Below, piece by piece: positions 25,992 through 35,560 of a DNA stretch of 64,000 nt (position 1 is the stretch's first letter; every line of letters starts with the position of its first letter). The notes beneath the pieces are model-generated. The model was not told the origin of the DNA. It did not search any database and worked only from the letters and a program-made list of their open reading frames with translations. The DNA comes from Chryseobacterium sp. CH25 (lineage in GTDB: Bacteria; Bacteroidota; Bacteroidia; Flavobacteriales; Weeksellaceae). Made by a program: the position numbers and the translations under genes. The stretch spans positions 310,001 through 374,000 of the forward strand of contig NZ_NRQT01000005.1 in the NCBI RefSeq assembly GCF_004119455.1. Direction: 5' to 3'.

Positions 25992-26795
25992 ATGAGCAAT
26001 TATTATAATGATAAAGTAGTATGGATTACAGGAGCGTCATCCGGAATTGGTGAAGCCCTAGTAAGAGAATTGGTGAAAAATAGCAATGCAAAAATTATTC
26101 TTTCCTCCAGAAATGAAGAACAGCTTTACGAAGTGGCAGAAAGTGCTGGGCTTACCGTTAACAGATATGCTGTAATCCCTTTAGATCTGAAGAACTATAA
26201 AGAAATGCCTGAAATAGCAGTTAAGGCCATAGCAACCTTTGGAAAAATAGATATTCTTATCAATAATGCAGGGCTGTCTCAACGTTCTTTAGCCATGGAA
26301 ACAGATATAGAAGTGGATAAACGTTTAATGGATGTAGATTTTATAGGAACTGTGGCTCTAACTAAAGCGGTAGTCCCTTATATGATCCGAAATAAAGGCG
26401 GGCAGATTGCTGTTGTTTCGAGTCTTATGGGAATTTTCGGAGCTCCTATGCGCAGCGGTTACGCAGCGGCAAAACATGCCCTTCATGGGTTCTTTGATGC
26501 TTTACGTGCAGAATTATATAATCAAAATATTTCAATAACAATCATCTGTCCGGGATTTATACAGACCAATATTTCCGTTCATGCGGTAACCGGTGACGGT
26601 TCATCGCAGGGTACGATGGATGATGCTACCCATAATGGAATGCCTGTAGATGTTTTTGCTAAAAAAATGCTGAATGCCATCGAAAAAAAGAAAAATCAAA
26701 AAGCGATTGGTGGTAAAGAGGTATTGGGTGTCTATCTGAAAAGGTTCTTCCCTGCCCTGCTGGCAAAAGTAATCCGGAAGGCAAAAGTTGTCTGA
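25992..26795 (+). CDS. Short-chain dehydrogenase/reductase (SDR)
   Basis: A classical SDR of 267 residues with the cofactor loop ITGASSGIGEAL, NNAG in INNAGLSQRS, catalytic Ser in VVSSLMGIFG and YxxxK in YAAAKHAL. The open frame extends to 25914, but the ATG at 25992, just after the dehydrogenase stop, gives the standard SDR N-terminus (YYNDKVVWITGASS). A C-terminal basic segment (LGVYLKRFFPALLAKVIRKAK) suggests membrane association, as in DHRS7-like enzymes. It likely reduces or oxidises a lipid-type alcohol or ketone, together with the upstream flavoprotein. Confidence 0.9.
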   Translation: MSNYYNDKVVWITGASSGIGEALVRELVKNSNAKIILSSRNEEQLYEVAESAGLTVNRYAVIPLDLKNYKEMPEIAVKAIATFGKIDILINNAGLSQRSLAMETDIEVDKRLMDVDFIGTVALTKAVVPYMIRNKGGQIAVVSSLMGIFGAPMRSGYAAAKHALHGFFDALRAELYNQNISITIICPGFIQTNISVHAVTGDGSSQGTMDDATHNGMPVDVFAKKMLNAIEKKKNQKAIGGKEVLGVYLKRFFPALLAKVIRKAKVV

Positions 26796-26831
26796 AGATT
26801 TTTTACAAACTATAGTCTCATACAATACAGA

Positions 26832-26856
26832 AAAACCGCACAAGAAGTGCGGTTTT
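26832..26856. terminator. Bidirectional terminator
   Basis: AAAACCGCAC (26832-26841) pairs exactly with GTGCGGTTTT (26847-26856), with A/T runs on both sides. It separates the SDR (plus) from the T9SS propeller protein (minus). Confidence 0.85.
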
Positions 26857-26879
26857 AATTTTTCAGATCTTATAAAGAA

Positions 26880-28480
26880 CTATTCTTTAATGATTTTTTT
26901 GGTCGTTTTTAATGTACCACCGAGTACGTTTAAGAAATAAACTCCTTTTTCAAGATGACTTGTATTGATCTTGGTTCTTAATCCCTCTAATTTTTGCTGA
27001 TGAACTGTTTTTCCTAACATATCCGTAATGGTAGCTTTCATGGAAGAGTCAAAATAATCAAGCTTTAAAGTAACATAATCTTTTGCTGGATTAGGATAAA
27101 CATTAGCTGTAACTGTAGCATCTTTTACAACTTCGTTAGTAGACAGGTTTTCCGGGGCAAGTTTTACAATCCAAATGTCATAATTTCCTTTATTTTCTGT
27201 TACATCACCATTATTTGACTGAGAGCTACCTGCAATGACATAGCCGCCGTCTGTGGTTTGAATAACAGAGCTGGCTTCATCACTTTTTGATCCTCCTAAA
27301 CATTTTTGCCATTGAATGGCTCCCGTAGTGCTAAGCTTTACAACCCAATAATCATAAGAAATAGGTGCTTCTCCAACTCCTGTGCCTGAAGGAGAATGAT
27401 ATCCTACTACCTGTCCGTCATTGGAAGAAGTATTTCCTACTACTAAATATCCGCCATCTGCAGTCTGAATCACAGAGCTGGCATCATCTACTTTGCTTCC
27501 TCCCAACGCTTTTTGCCATTGAATATTTCCTGTTTCATTAATTTTTACAACCCAGGAATCGGTTCCATCGTGATTTCCTGTTACATCCCCATCATTAGAG
27601 AAAGCACTGCCAACTGCGATATAACCTCCATCTGAAGTTTGTTTAACAGAATATGCTAAATCCTGATGTGAACCCCCTAAAGATTTTTTCCAGAAAATAA
27701 CCCCACCATCAGAGTTTAATCTTAAAATCCAGTAATCTTTACCACCATGATTTCCTGTTACATCACCATTATTGTTCTCTGCATATCCGGCAACTACATA
27801 TCCACCATCAGTAGTTTGAATGATTGATGTGGCTCTGTCATCTCCTGTTCCGCCTAAAGATTTTTTCCACTGGATATCTCCGTTAGCATTTATTTTTACA
27901 ATCCAATAATCTACATATCCTTTATTTCCGGTTACGTCTCCAGTAGTGGAAGAAGAGTTTCCTGCAAAGATATAACCACCATCCGCGGTAGGAACCATTT
28001 CATTGATCACATCATAATCAGTACCACCGAAAGTTTTTTTCCAGTAAATAACTCCAGCGTCAGAATTTAATTTTACGACCCATCCATCTGTTAAGCCTTT
28101 ATTTCCTGTAACGTCTCCATTGTTTGAGTCAGTGGTTCCGGCAACAACATATCCGCCATCGGAAGTTTGAATAATAGAACTTCCATAGTCATTTCCTGTT
28201 CCACCTAAAGATTTTTGCCATTGAAGATTTCCTGTTGAATTTAATTTTAAAAGCCAATAATCCTGGTTTCCGTGATTTCCGGTTACATTGCCGTTATTTG
28301 AATTAGAAGCACCACTAATCATATATCCACCATCCGAGGTTTGAATAATTTTGTTTGCTCTGTCTGAATTAGTTCCACCGAAAGATTTTTGCCATTGTAT
28401 GGACGGAGCTTGGGCCATACTAAGGCCTGAAAAAAGATACCGGCTAATAATGGTATTGTACTTTTGTAATTGAGTTTCAT
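26880..28480 (-). CDS. T9SS-secreted seven-repeat beta-propeller protein, frameshifted at the signal peptide
   Basis: Seven repeats of about 58 residues follow the pattern IQWQKSLGG...DGGYVVAG...NNGDVTGN...DYWVVKL and would close as a propeller. The C-terminus is a type A T9SS sorting domain (VYPNPAKDYVTLKL, MLGKTVHQQ, LEKGVYFLNV), so the protein is exported and probably anchored or released at the surface. The longest intact frame starts at 28418 without a signal peptide. A signal peptide (MKLNYKSTIPLLAGIFF) starts at 28480 in the neighbouring frame; adding one T to the T6 run (A6 on the plus strand, 28430-28435) joins it as FFSGLSMAQAPS. A homopolymer base is probably missing. Ligand unknown. 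Confidence 0.85.
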
Positions 28481-28650
28481 GGTTTTTTTAGTTTTTAAAC
28501 TTAGAAGCGCAAAAATATACTTTCTTTGAGAATAAATTTCTATGTTTTGTGTTTTTTCACTTATGCTGTAATGTCTTTTGGTTTTATTTATGAATAATAA
28601 TTTGAAAGACTTTTAATAAATACTATAGAAATATAGAGGTTCTTCTATCA

Positions 28651-28714
28651 GTAAAATGTATCCATTTTCAGGTAAAATGTCTACCTCTTTTGAAAATAGC
28701 TGACTGTACATTTG
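28651..28714 (+). promoter_or_regulatory. Tandem GTAAAATGT operator-like repeats and -7-like box
   Basis: GTAAAATGT occurs at 28651-28659 and again at 28672-28680, exactly 21 bp apart (two helical turns), each followed by a related pyrimidine-rich stretch. A TACATTTG box at 28707-28714 fits the Bacteroidota -7 consensus TAnnTTTG, but the nearest upstream TTG is only 14 bp away. The layout suits an activator such as an AraC-type protein bound in tandem ahead of the hydrolase gene. Confidence 0.45.
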
Positions 28715-28760
28715 TATCATAAAATAATCACAGTATTAATTACTAAAAAAAACAAGTATT

Positions 28761-29684
28761 ATGATTCAGTCAGTAACATTTAAAAATCTTAACTGGGACG
28801 TAGCAGCAGATCTGTATTTCCCACCGAACTTTGATGAAAATAAAACATATGCAGCCATCATCAGTGCACATCCAATAGGAAGCTGTAAAGAACAGACCTC
28901 CGGAAATGTGTACGGACAGGCATTAGCCGATGCAGGATTTGTAGTATTGGCATTTGATGCTTCATTTCAGGGAGGCAGTGGCGGAGATATTCGCTTCATT
29001 GAAGATCCTACCTTAAGAGTGGAAGATTTCCGTTGTGCCTGTGATTACCTTGTGAGCCTTCCCTACGTAGATGAAAACCGTATTGGTGTATTAGGAATCT
29101 GTGGCGGTGGCGGTTATGCTATTAATGCAGCAATGACGGAGCGTAGAATTAAAGCTGTAGGAAGTGTAACAGGTGCAAATTATGGAAGACTTTGGAGAGA
29201 AGCATTCGGAAACTGGAACCCTATTGATGCTCTGGAAAAAATTGCAGCACAGCGTACAGCAGAAGTAAGAGGAGCTGAACTCCGTGTAGATCAGTTTTTA
29301 CCACCTTCTGTAGAAGTGGGAAAAGCTGCCGGGATTAAAGATATTGATGTATTGGAAGCTACAGAATATTACAAAACATCAAGAGGTGAAAAACCCCATG
29401 GAGCAACCAGCTATCTGTATTCAAGAAGCAGTGCTGCAGTGGGCTGGGATGCTTTTTATTTAGCAGAAGTATTATTAACACAGCCTTTAATGGTAGTAAT
29501 TGGAGATAAACCTGGTGGTTTTGGAGCATACAGAGATGGTCTTGAAATTATCAGAAGAGCCAGATCAGAGAAAAAAGAGCTTGTTATTGCAGAAGGATGG
29601 TCACATTATGAACTGTATGACCAACCGGAACCTGTAAAAATAGCACTGGATAAACTGATCCCTTTCTACAAAGAAAATTTGTAG
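28761..29684 (+). CDS. Alpha/beta hydrolase with Cys nucleophile (YcjY/DLH-like)
   Basis: A 307-residue cytoplasmic alpha/beta hydrolase. The nucleophile elbow reads LGICGGGGYAIN, so a Cys stands where Ser is usual, as in dienelactone hydrolases. The N-terminal AAIISAHPIGSCKEQ forms the oxyanion region, FDASFQGGSGGDIRF follows, and the likely acid and His are in VIGDKPGG and GWSHYELYD. Substrate is unknown. It stands alone between terminators with a promoter region that carries tandem operator-like repeats, suggesting inducible expression. Confidence 0.85.
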   Translation: MIQSVTFKNLNWDVAADLYFPPNFDENKTYAAIISAHPIGSCKEQTSGNVYGQALADAGFVVLAFDASFQGGSGGDIRFIEDPTLRVEDFRCACDYLVSLPYVDENRIGVLGICGGGGYAINAAMTERRIKAVGSVTGANYGRLWREAFGNWNPIDALEKIAAQRTAEVRGAELRVDQFLPPSVEVGKAAGIKDIDVLEATEYYKTSRGEKPHGATSYLYSRSSAAVGWDAFYLAEVLLTQPLMVVIGDKPGGFGAYRDGLEIIRRARSEKKELVIAEGWSHYELYDQPEPVKIALDKLIPFYKENL

Positions 29685-29700
29685 TCAATAGAAAAAAAGA

Positions 29701-29726
29701 AAACACAGCTCAATTGAGCTGTGTTT
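29701..29726. terminator. Bidirectional terminator
   Basis: A perfect 26-bp palindrome (AAACACAGCTCAA and its complement) with A-rich sequence before and T7 after. It lies between the hydrolase (plus) and the PAP2 gene (minus). Confidence 0.88.
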
Positions 29727-29750
29727 TTTTATATTAGTGAGGGGTTGAAT

Positions 29751-30557
29751 TTAAAAACTTTTGATTACTCCTATTCCTACTATTTTATTCTGGTAAAAAG
29801 GTATTATCATTGTGGAGCTGGTGAGGCTTTTAGCTTTGTTCTTTCCACGCAATAAATTATCGATCCTTGGAAAAAGCCAGTAGGCCAATTCTGTAGAAAG
29901 AATTCCAAAACCTGCTCCTGCAATCACATCTCCTAACCAGTGTTTATCATTGAGCATTCTGTACACCCCTGTAAAAATAGCAAACGGATATCCGGAAAGA
30001 CTGAGCCAGAAATTAGTATCCTTATATTCTCTGAACATAAACTGTGCAGAAGAAAAAGCGGTAGCAGAATGTCCGGATGGGAATGAAAGGGTGTTAGACT
30101 GATCGGGTCTCTCTTCTTTGACAAGATATTTTAAAGGCATTGTAAATGCTGCAGAAATCAGTTGTGAAGAGGCATAAATAATGGTACGGTCTCTCAGGTT
30201 ATGTTTTCCTTTTATTCCTATGGCATTTAATCCGTATACCATCAATGCCGGAGCATATTGGGTATAATTATCCAGATTCATTTGCGTAGGCTGATGCTCA
30301 CTGATCTCTGTTCGGGTTGAAAAGTTCAGCTGTTTAAGTTTGCTTGAAGAAAGTCCTATTACCCCATAAGAAATGAAGGCTGCAGGAATAATGAGGCTCT
30401 TATAATTAAGCTTGGTTGACTGAATGTTGGAAATACTGTCTGAAACAGGTTTCTGAACAGTAACACTATCAACACTATTCTGGGCATTCACATGATTAAA
30501 AAATGACATGAAGACCAACAAACAGATCAATGATTTTTGAAACTCCCTTTTCATCAT
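29751..30557 (-). CDS. PAP2-family membrane phosphatase
   Basis: A 268-residue protein with a signal peptide or first helix ending near NHVNAQ and a PAP2 core. The three phosphatase motifs are visible: KEERPDQ, FPSGHSATAF and YRMLNDKHWLGDV. Related enzymes dephosphorylate undecaprenyl pyrophosphate, phosphatidylglycerol phosphate or lipid A. It lies 15 bp after a TonB-dependent receptor and in the same strand block as a two-component system, so it may belong to an envelope-response unit. Substrate cannot be assigned. Confidence 0.88.
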   Translation of the reverse strand: MMKREFQKSLICLLVFMSFFNHVNAQNSVDSVTVQKPVSDSISNIQSTKLNYKSLIIPAAFISYGVIGLSSSKLKQLNFSTRTEISEHQPTQMNLDNYTQYAPALMVYGLNAIGIKGKHNLRDRTIIYASSQLISAAFTMPLKYLVKEERPDQSNTLSFPSGHSATAFSSAQFMFREYKDTNFWLSLSGYPFAIFTGVYRMLNDKHWLGDVIAGAGFGILSTELAYWLFPRIDNLLRGKNKAKSLTSSTMIIPFYQNKIVGIGVIKSF

Positions 30558-30572
30558 GATATTTATAGTTGA

Positions 30573-32990
30573 TTAAAATTTATAGCTGTATCCAAGTCTT
30601 ACCACCTGGGTTTCATAATAATCGTTGCTTGAATAAGCGAATCCCATTCCCTGAATATTTTTCTTAATCATCATAGTGTTAAGCAGATCAGACGCATTTA
30701 AGAAGAGTTCTCCTTTTCCTTTCTGAATTGCTTTTTTCAATCCAATATCCATTGAAAACCGGGATTGTATTCTTCCCTGAGGAATAATATCCGGAGCCAG
30801 ATAGACAGCCGTAAGCTGTGCGCTCAATCCTTTGGCAAAATGAAAAGCATTATTCCATTTGATGTTTCCTGAAACAGCAGTCTGTTGACCTGCAGAAAAT
30901 ACATTCGGAGTTGGATAAAGGTTTTGCACTGAAAATGCATCAATCTGATTTCGATACAGGTTTCCATTTACATTAAAGGAATACACATCTGAAATTTTCT
31001 GGTTCCATATTGCTTCTAGTCCTGTATTATAGCTTCTTCCTGCATTCTGGAATATAGCATAAATAAGATTGCTTCCTGAAACAATACTGGAAATTCTTGT
31101 AATGGTTCCGTTTGCAAAACGATGATATAATGCAGAATACAGATAGCCGTTGTCCCAGTTATATTTGTATCCAAGCTCAATAGAGTTGGTAAACTGAGGT
31201 CTTAATGCCGGATTTCCTACTTTGATGATTTCTGCGTCATCATATTTAGGGAAAATTCTGATATCTACTTCATTGGGACGGTCTACTCTTCTGTTGTAAA
31301 AGATAGAGAACTTATTACGGTCATTAAGTTTATAAGCTAATCTGAAATTTGGAAATGGCTGTGTATAATTATACCCATCACTTTTGTAGGTAGGATGATT
31401 GGGATTTATATCATATTCAATTCTTACATACTCCAGCCTCAATCCTAGTTCTGCTTCCCATTTTTCATTTTCAAGAACATAATTTCCATATACAGCAGGA
31501 ATAAACTCTTTGTAATCAGCTTTTCCTCCGGCAGCAGCATCTAATACTGAATTGGTCCCCGGAATAAAATTCATATTGGTAGGGATGCTTCTGCTTCTTA
31601 GCTTAATACCCGTTTCTAATCTTCCGTATTTGAGGGGCTTTATATAGTCAACATTGAAATCGTAGACCTGTTCATCAGACAATAACTTAAAAGCATCTGT
31701 TCCTGTAGAAGCAGGCAGATAGTTATCATAGAAATATTTTTCATCCTCTCTATGGAAGGTGTAGTTGAATCCTACATTTAGCAAGTGTCCAGCCTCCTTG
31801 AATTTATACTGATAGGAAGCCGTTCCCATCACTGTGGTTTTCAACTCATCCTCAAGGAATTGCCATAAACGCAGACGTTGAGATAGATCGCCATTAAAGA
31901 AAGGCTGGTCACCACGGTCTATAATCTTCTCACTGCCATACATTCCTGAGATGGTTAACGTATTCTGATCGTCAATATTCCAGTCCATTCCGGCTTTTGT
32001 GGTGAAGAAATTGGTGTTTCTGTTTCTTTTAAGCTGTGAGTTGATGATGGTTCCGTTATCATAAGTACGGGTTACAAATTCATTCTTATTAAGCGTCTCA
32101 GTATATAAATTATCTGCCTGTAAAAACAGATTGACTTTATTCTTTCTATAGTTAACAGATAGTGATGGATTTATTTTTGGAGTAAGGGTGTATTGTGAAC
32201 GAATGGTTGGAAGATTCTCCTTCCTTACCCAAAGAGATCCTAATCCTGTGGTGAACCCTACCTTACCATTCCACCCGTTCTGCTTATTCTTCTTCATAAT
32301 AATATTGATGATTCCGGCATTTCCATTGGCATCATATTTTGAAGAAGGATTGTTGATGATCTCAATTTTATCAATCGCAGAAGATGGAATATTGTCCAGC
32401 CCTGTCTGGCTTCCAAATCCTGTAAGTGCCGTTTGCTTTCCGTCAATCAGAACGGTTACTTTATCATTTCCTCTGAGTTGTACTTTGCCATCCTGTACGG
32501 TTATTCCGGGAAGATTCTGCATACTCTGTAATACCGATCCTCCGCTTTGGCTGATGTTGTCTGCTACCGAATAGGTCTTTTTATCTAGCTGGTTGTTGAT
32601 TTCATTTTTTTTGGTTCCGGAGACAATTACTTCTTCAATTTTTGTCTCCTGCTCTTTTTTTCTTTCCAGTTCAATAAGAGGAATTTCCAAAAACTCAGAT
32701 AGACTTCCTATAAATACCGGAAGAATCTTTTTGTTGTAGCCTGTTATAGAAGTTTCCATAAGGTAATGATCCGGTTTAATCCCTGTGATAGAAAACCTTC
32801 CTTCCTCGTTGGTAATGGTTCCTGCAACAAATGCAGTGTCTTTTTCCTTTTTTAAAATGATACTGGCATAAGGTAATGCTGCCTTGTCGGTATTGGTTAC
32901 CTTTCCGGAAACAGTAACCGAAGCAGTTTGTGCCGTTATCATGGAAGAAATGGCAAACGTTGGAAAAAGTAAAAGCCTCGTTTTATTCAT
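30573..32990 (-). CDS. TonB-dependent receptor with N-terminal CarboxypepD-like domain
   Basis: An 805-residue outer membrane protein. After the signal peptide (ending ITAQ) is a carboxypeptidase-regulatory-like domain (VSGKVTNTDKAALPYASI, ITNEEGRFSITGI). Then comes a plug domain (VLQSMQNLPGITVQDGKVQL, VTVLIDGKQTAL, NNPSSKYDANGNAGIINII) and a C-terminal barrel ending RLGYSYKF. This architecture is the Bacteroidota outer-membrane beta-barrel family 14-like receptor type, distinct from SusC. No SusD partner is present. It likely imports a small ligand or metal complex and is followed by the PAP2 gene. Confidence 0.9.
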   Translation of the reverse strand: MNKTRLLLFPTFAISSMITAQTASVTVSGKVTNTDKAALPYASIILKKEKDTAFVAGTITNEEGRFSITGIKPDHYLMETSITGYNKKILPVFIGSLSEFLEIPLIELERKKEQETKIEEVIVSGTKKNEINNQLDKKTYSVADNISQSGGSVLQSMQNLPGITVQDGKVQLRGNDKVTVLIDGKQTALTGFGSQTGLDNIPSSAIDKIEIINNPSSKYDANGNAGIINIIMKKNKQNGWNGKVGFTTGLGSLWVRKENLPTIRSQYTLTPKINPSLSVNYRKNKVNLFLQADNLYTETLNKNEFVTRTYDNGTIINSQLKRNRNTNFFTTKAGMDWNIDDQNTLTISGMYGSEKIIDRGDQPFFNGDLSQRLRLWQFLEDELKTTVMGTASYQYKFKEAGHLLNVGFNYTFHREDEKYFYDNYLPASTGTDAFKLLSDEQVYDFNVDYIKPLKYGRLETGIKLRSRSIPTNMNFIPGTNSVLDAAAGGKADYKEFIPAVYGNYVLENEKWEAELGLRLEYVRIEYDINPNHPTYKSDGYNYTQPFPNFRLAYKLNDRNKFSIFYNRRVDRPNEVDIRIFPKYDDAEIIKVGNPALRPQFTNSIELGYKYNWDNGYLYSALYHRFANGTITRISSIVSGSNLIYAIFQNAGRSYNTGLEAIWNQKISDVYSFNVNGNLYRNQIDAFSVQNLYPTPNVFSAGQQTAVSGNIKWNNAFHFAKGLSAQLTAVYLAPDIIPQGRIQSRFSMDIGLKKAIQKGKGELFLNASDLLNTMMIKKNIQGMGFAYSSNDYYETQVVRLGYSYKF

Positions 32991-33035
32991 AATATAATCT
33001 TTACTATTTTTTTAATATTTTCAAACTTAAAATGG

Positions 33036-33779
33036 TCACGAAAGCTCCTTACGATATCTTTTCTGTGAAATAATGACCATAAGAACCATTAAGGCCAGAG
33101 ATACAAGAGAAGCATTGATTGTTCCCAGATCCAGACCACCCTTTGCAAGAGGCTTGGTTAAAAGGTCCCCGAACGTAGCCCCAAACGGTCTGGTGAATAC
33201 AAATGCAATCCAGAACAGGATAACATGATTGATTTTTGTGAAATAATGAAGCAGAACAACAATCAGAATAATAAGTCCGGTAATAAAGGCTCCGGTCATA
33301 TATCCTAATCCCAGATTATCGCTCAGAAAATCCCCAAATGCAGTTCCTAAACTGTTGGAAAACAGAATGGCCGTCCAATAATAAAATTCTTTATTCCGTT
33401 CAAAGATTGGATACACCTCAAGATTATCGTACTTTCTGTACCATAGAAATAGGGAGATCAGAAGCCCGGCAAGAAGAATCAGACTGCCAAACAGATATCC
33501 TGCTTTCAACGTTCTGTCTATAAAGTCGGAAATCTCTGTTCCAAGGGTTGTTGTTCCGATAATGACCAGCCAATAAACAACGGGAATGTATTTTTTAACA
33601 CCAAGCTGTATGGATAGTATAATAATGAAAAAGAATAAGGTAATGAGAATCCCTTTAGTGTACCCCAAATTGAGAGTCATAGAAATAAAATCACCAAGTG
33701 TTTCTCCTAATGTGGTCGCTACAATTTTCATGAGCCAGAAAAGTATAGTGACGGCTGCTACTTTGTTTGCTGTTCTCAT
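33036..33779 (-). CDS. COG4705/DUF347-type membrane protein
   Basis: A 247-residue integral membrane protein of about eight helices built from four repeats, each with a G-x-x-x-G-D/S-D-like core: TTLGETLGDFIS, TTTLGTEISDFID, NSLGTAFGDFLS and RPFGATFGDLLTKP. I recognise the DUF347 repeat pattern of COG4705 proteins, whose function is not established to my knowledge. The repeated acidic motifs inside membrane segments suggest transport of a cation or small solute. It lies in the same strand block as the TonB receptor and PAP2 gene and downstream of an OmpR-type two-component system. Confidence 0.82.
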   Translation of the reverse strand: MRTANKVAAVTILFWLMKIVATTLGETLGDFISMTLNLGYTKGILITLFFFIIILSIQLGVKKYIPVVYWLVIIGTTTLGTEISDFIDRTLKAGYLFGSLILLAGLLISLFLWYRKYDNLEVYPIFERNKEFYYWTAILFSNSLGTAFGDFLSDNLGLGYMTGAFITGLIILIVVLLHYFTKINHVILFWIAFVFTRPFGATFGDLLTKPLAKGGLDLGTINASLVSLALMVLMVIISQKRYRKELS

Positions 33780-33844
33780 CGTGTTTATTTTTTAGAGAGT
33801 TAGACTATTCGAAGGGTAAATGATCATGTTTCAGTATCTAGATC

Positions 33845-34025
33845 CCACAAATGCACGAATGATTTTATAGTGAATTCGTGGCTATTAAATCTGCGTAATC
33901 AGCATAATCTGCGAGAGAAAAAAATAAATTTTATCGAAGATAAAATCCTTGCGCCTTAAAAAAATATAGCATGAATCAAAATGGCTTTGCGGCTTGGCGT
34001 TTTCCAACCTTACATTATTAAGTTT
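33845..34025 (-). repeat. Composite dispersed repeat (GCGCAAGGATTTTATC / CACGAAT modules), copy 1
   Basis: Read on the minus strand it contains AAACGCCAAGCCGCAAAG, then AAGGCGCAAGGATTTTATC with a GATAAAAT dyad, then CTCGCAGATTATGCTGATTA, then GCCACGAATTC. The same modules in the opposite orientation occur at 40274-40570, and weaker ones at 42530-42695. Confidence 0.75.
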
Positions 34026-34172
34026 TAAACGTTGTGAGCATATTGTCTTTATAGCAATAAAAGAAATCAGTGAGGTAGGGATCAAAATAAGACTTGCGCC
34101 ACCGCCACAAATGGCACTGATCCAGAATGCAAGGATTGTTCCTGTGAATAAAAGGGCAATTTTTAAAATCAT
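34026..34172 (-). pseudogene. 5' remnant of a TauE/SafE-type permease
   Basis: A start codon at 34172 opens MILKIALLFTGTILAFWIS followed by AICGGGASLILIP, the conserved first helix of sulfite-exporter TauE/SafE family proteins, which normally have about 250 residues. After roughly 32 codons family similarity ends and the frame runs into a dispersed intergenic repeat, closing at 33885. I read this as a gene truncated by a deletion or by spread of the repeat. Confidence 0.55.
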
Positions 34173-34274
34173 TTCTAAATAAAATTTACACTTCAGTACA
34201 TCATATTTTCAGTACAAAGGTGCTATCTGATTTAGAATTAATTTTGAATTTTTAGATTCAGAATGTTAAGAAAA

Positions 34275-35560
34275 CTATAATCTTACTGAAAAAGTATGGT
34301 ACCCATTTTCAAATCGGTAACTGATTGTCCAGTGATGAAATTTGCAGATTTCCTGGATGATAGAAAGGCCAAGCCCACTTCCATTGCTGTCTGCAGATAG
34401 TTTTGAGAATCTTTTAAATAATAATGTTTCATCAAGCTGTTGAGTGCCGGAATTGGAGATTTCAAAAACAGAATCAGATAATTGTATGGAAATAGAACCA
34501 TCAGGAACTGTGTGACGAATTGCATTGATGATAAGATTATTAATCATAATCTCTGTAAGACTGCTGTTACCATTACCTTAATGTCAGACATTATATTTTT
34601 CTCAACTGCAATATTTTTCTGTTCAAAATGTTCTTCAAGCATATCAATACTTTGAGTAAGCATCTGATCGAACAAAATGGTTTCAGAATTATCAAACTGA
34701 TGGTTATCTATTTTGGCAAGCAGTAATAGATTTTTATTGATTCGGGAGCTTCTGGTGAGGGCTCTGTTGATATCTTCGGCAATTCGGTACTGCTTTTCAG
34801 TAAGGTTCTGGTCTTGCAATAAAAGATCCAGTTTATTTTTGATGATGGCTAATGGAGTCTGTAATTCATGGGAAGCATTCTCCGTAAATTCCTTTTGGGT
34901 TTTATACACAGAGATATTGCGCTCTATCAGCTTACTGAGTGATTGATTGAGTTCTTCAAATTCAGTAGTCTCAGAAGGAGGAAAATCAATTCTGTTCTGA
35001 CTGTTCAGATTAAAGGTTTTCAGTTGATCTAAAGTATCGCGGAAGGGTTTCCATATTGATTTTGAAAGCCTTCTGTTTAAGTATAAAAGTCCAATAACAA
35101 TCATAATGAAGAAAAATGTTGTAATCATAGCGATAACCGCGATGGTTTCGTGAGATTCTTCAATATTGGTTTGTATTGTGAAGAGATAAGGTTTATCTTC
35201 AATGTAGATTACTTTTTCAAGGCATCTGTAGCGTTCTTTCTTCTGTTCAGAGATAAATGGGAGATGTTTTTCAGTAGTATACATCTTATCCCCTTTTATA
35301 TGTTCTACTGAAATTTTTTCAATACTGGTTTCAGGCTGAATATGATTCCAGAGCTCCAGACTTTTTTTAAGTTCTGTATCAGAAAGGTTTAATTGATTGA
35401 ACTCATAAGCCGTTTTTTCTACAACAATTTGATTATGTTCATCCAATTCATGTTGCCAGATGGTATCCACCACAAAATAATATACAGGAATACTTACTGT
35501 GAGAACAATAAGTACATAGATGATAAAAGGCTTCGTGGTTTTGCTTAAAAGTGGATTCAA
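34275..35560 (-). CDS. HisKA-type sensor histidine kinase, frameshifted
   Basis: An inner-membrane kinase with two transmembrane helices (FIIYVLIVLTVSIPVYYFVV and IAVIAMITTFFFIMIVIGLLY) around a roughly 110-residue periplasmic domain. A dimerisation/H-box (FTENASHELQTPLAIIKNKL) and HATPase motifs (MINNLIINAIRHT, NGSGLGLSIIQEI) follow. The frame breaks at 34570-34571: the upstream part ends in a false tail (VTAVLQRL). Adding one G to the GG there gives IKVMGNSSLTEIMINNL and restores the ATPase domain. It is downstream of an OmpR-type regulator, with a 250-bp repeat-containing gap. Confidence 0.85.

Noticed and set aside
30573..32990. Second SusC/SusD system
   Set aside because: The receptor is shorter than SusC proteins, has a different plug style and no SusD gene beside it.
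34275..34547. Separate orphan ATPase-domain gene
   Set aside because: Its first residues continue the kinase once one base is restored at 34570-34571, so it is the kinase C-terminus.
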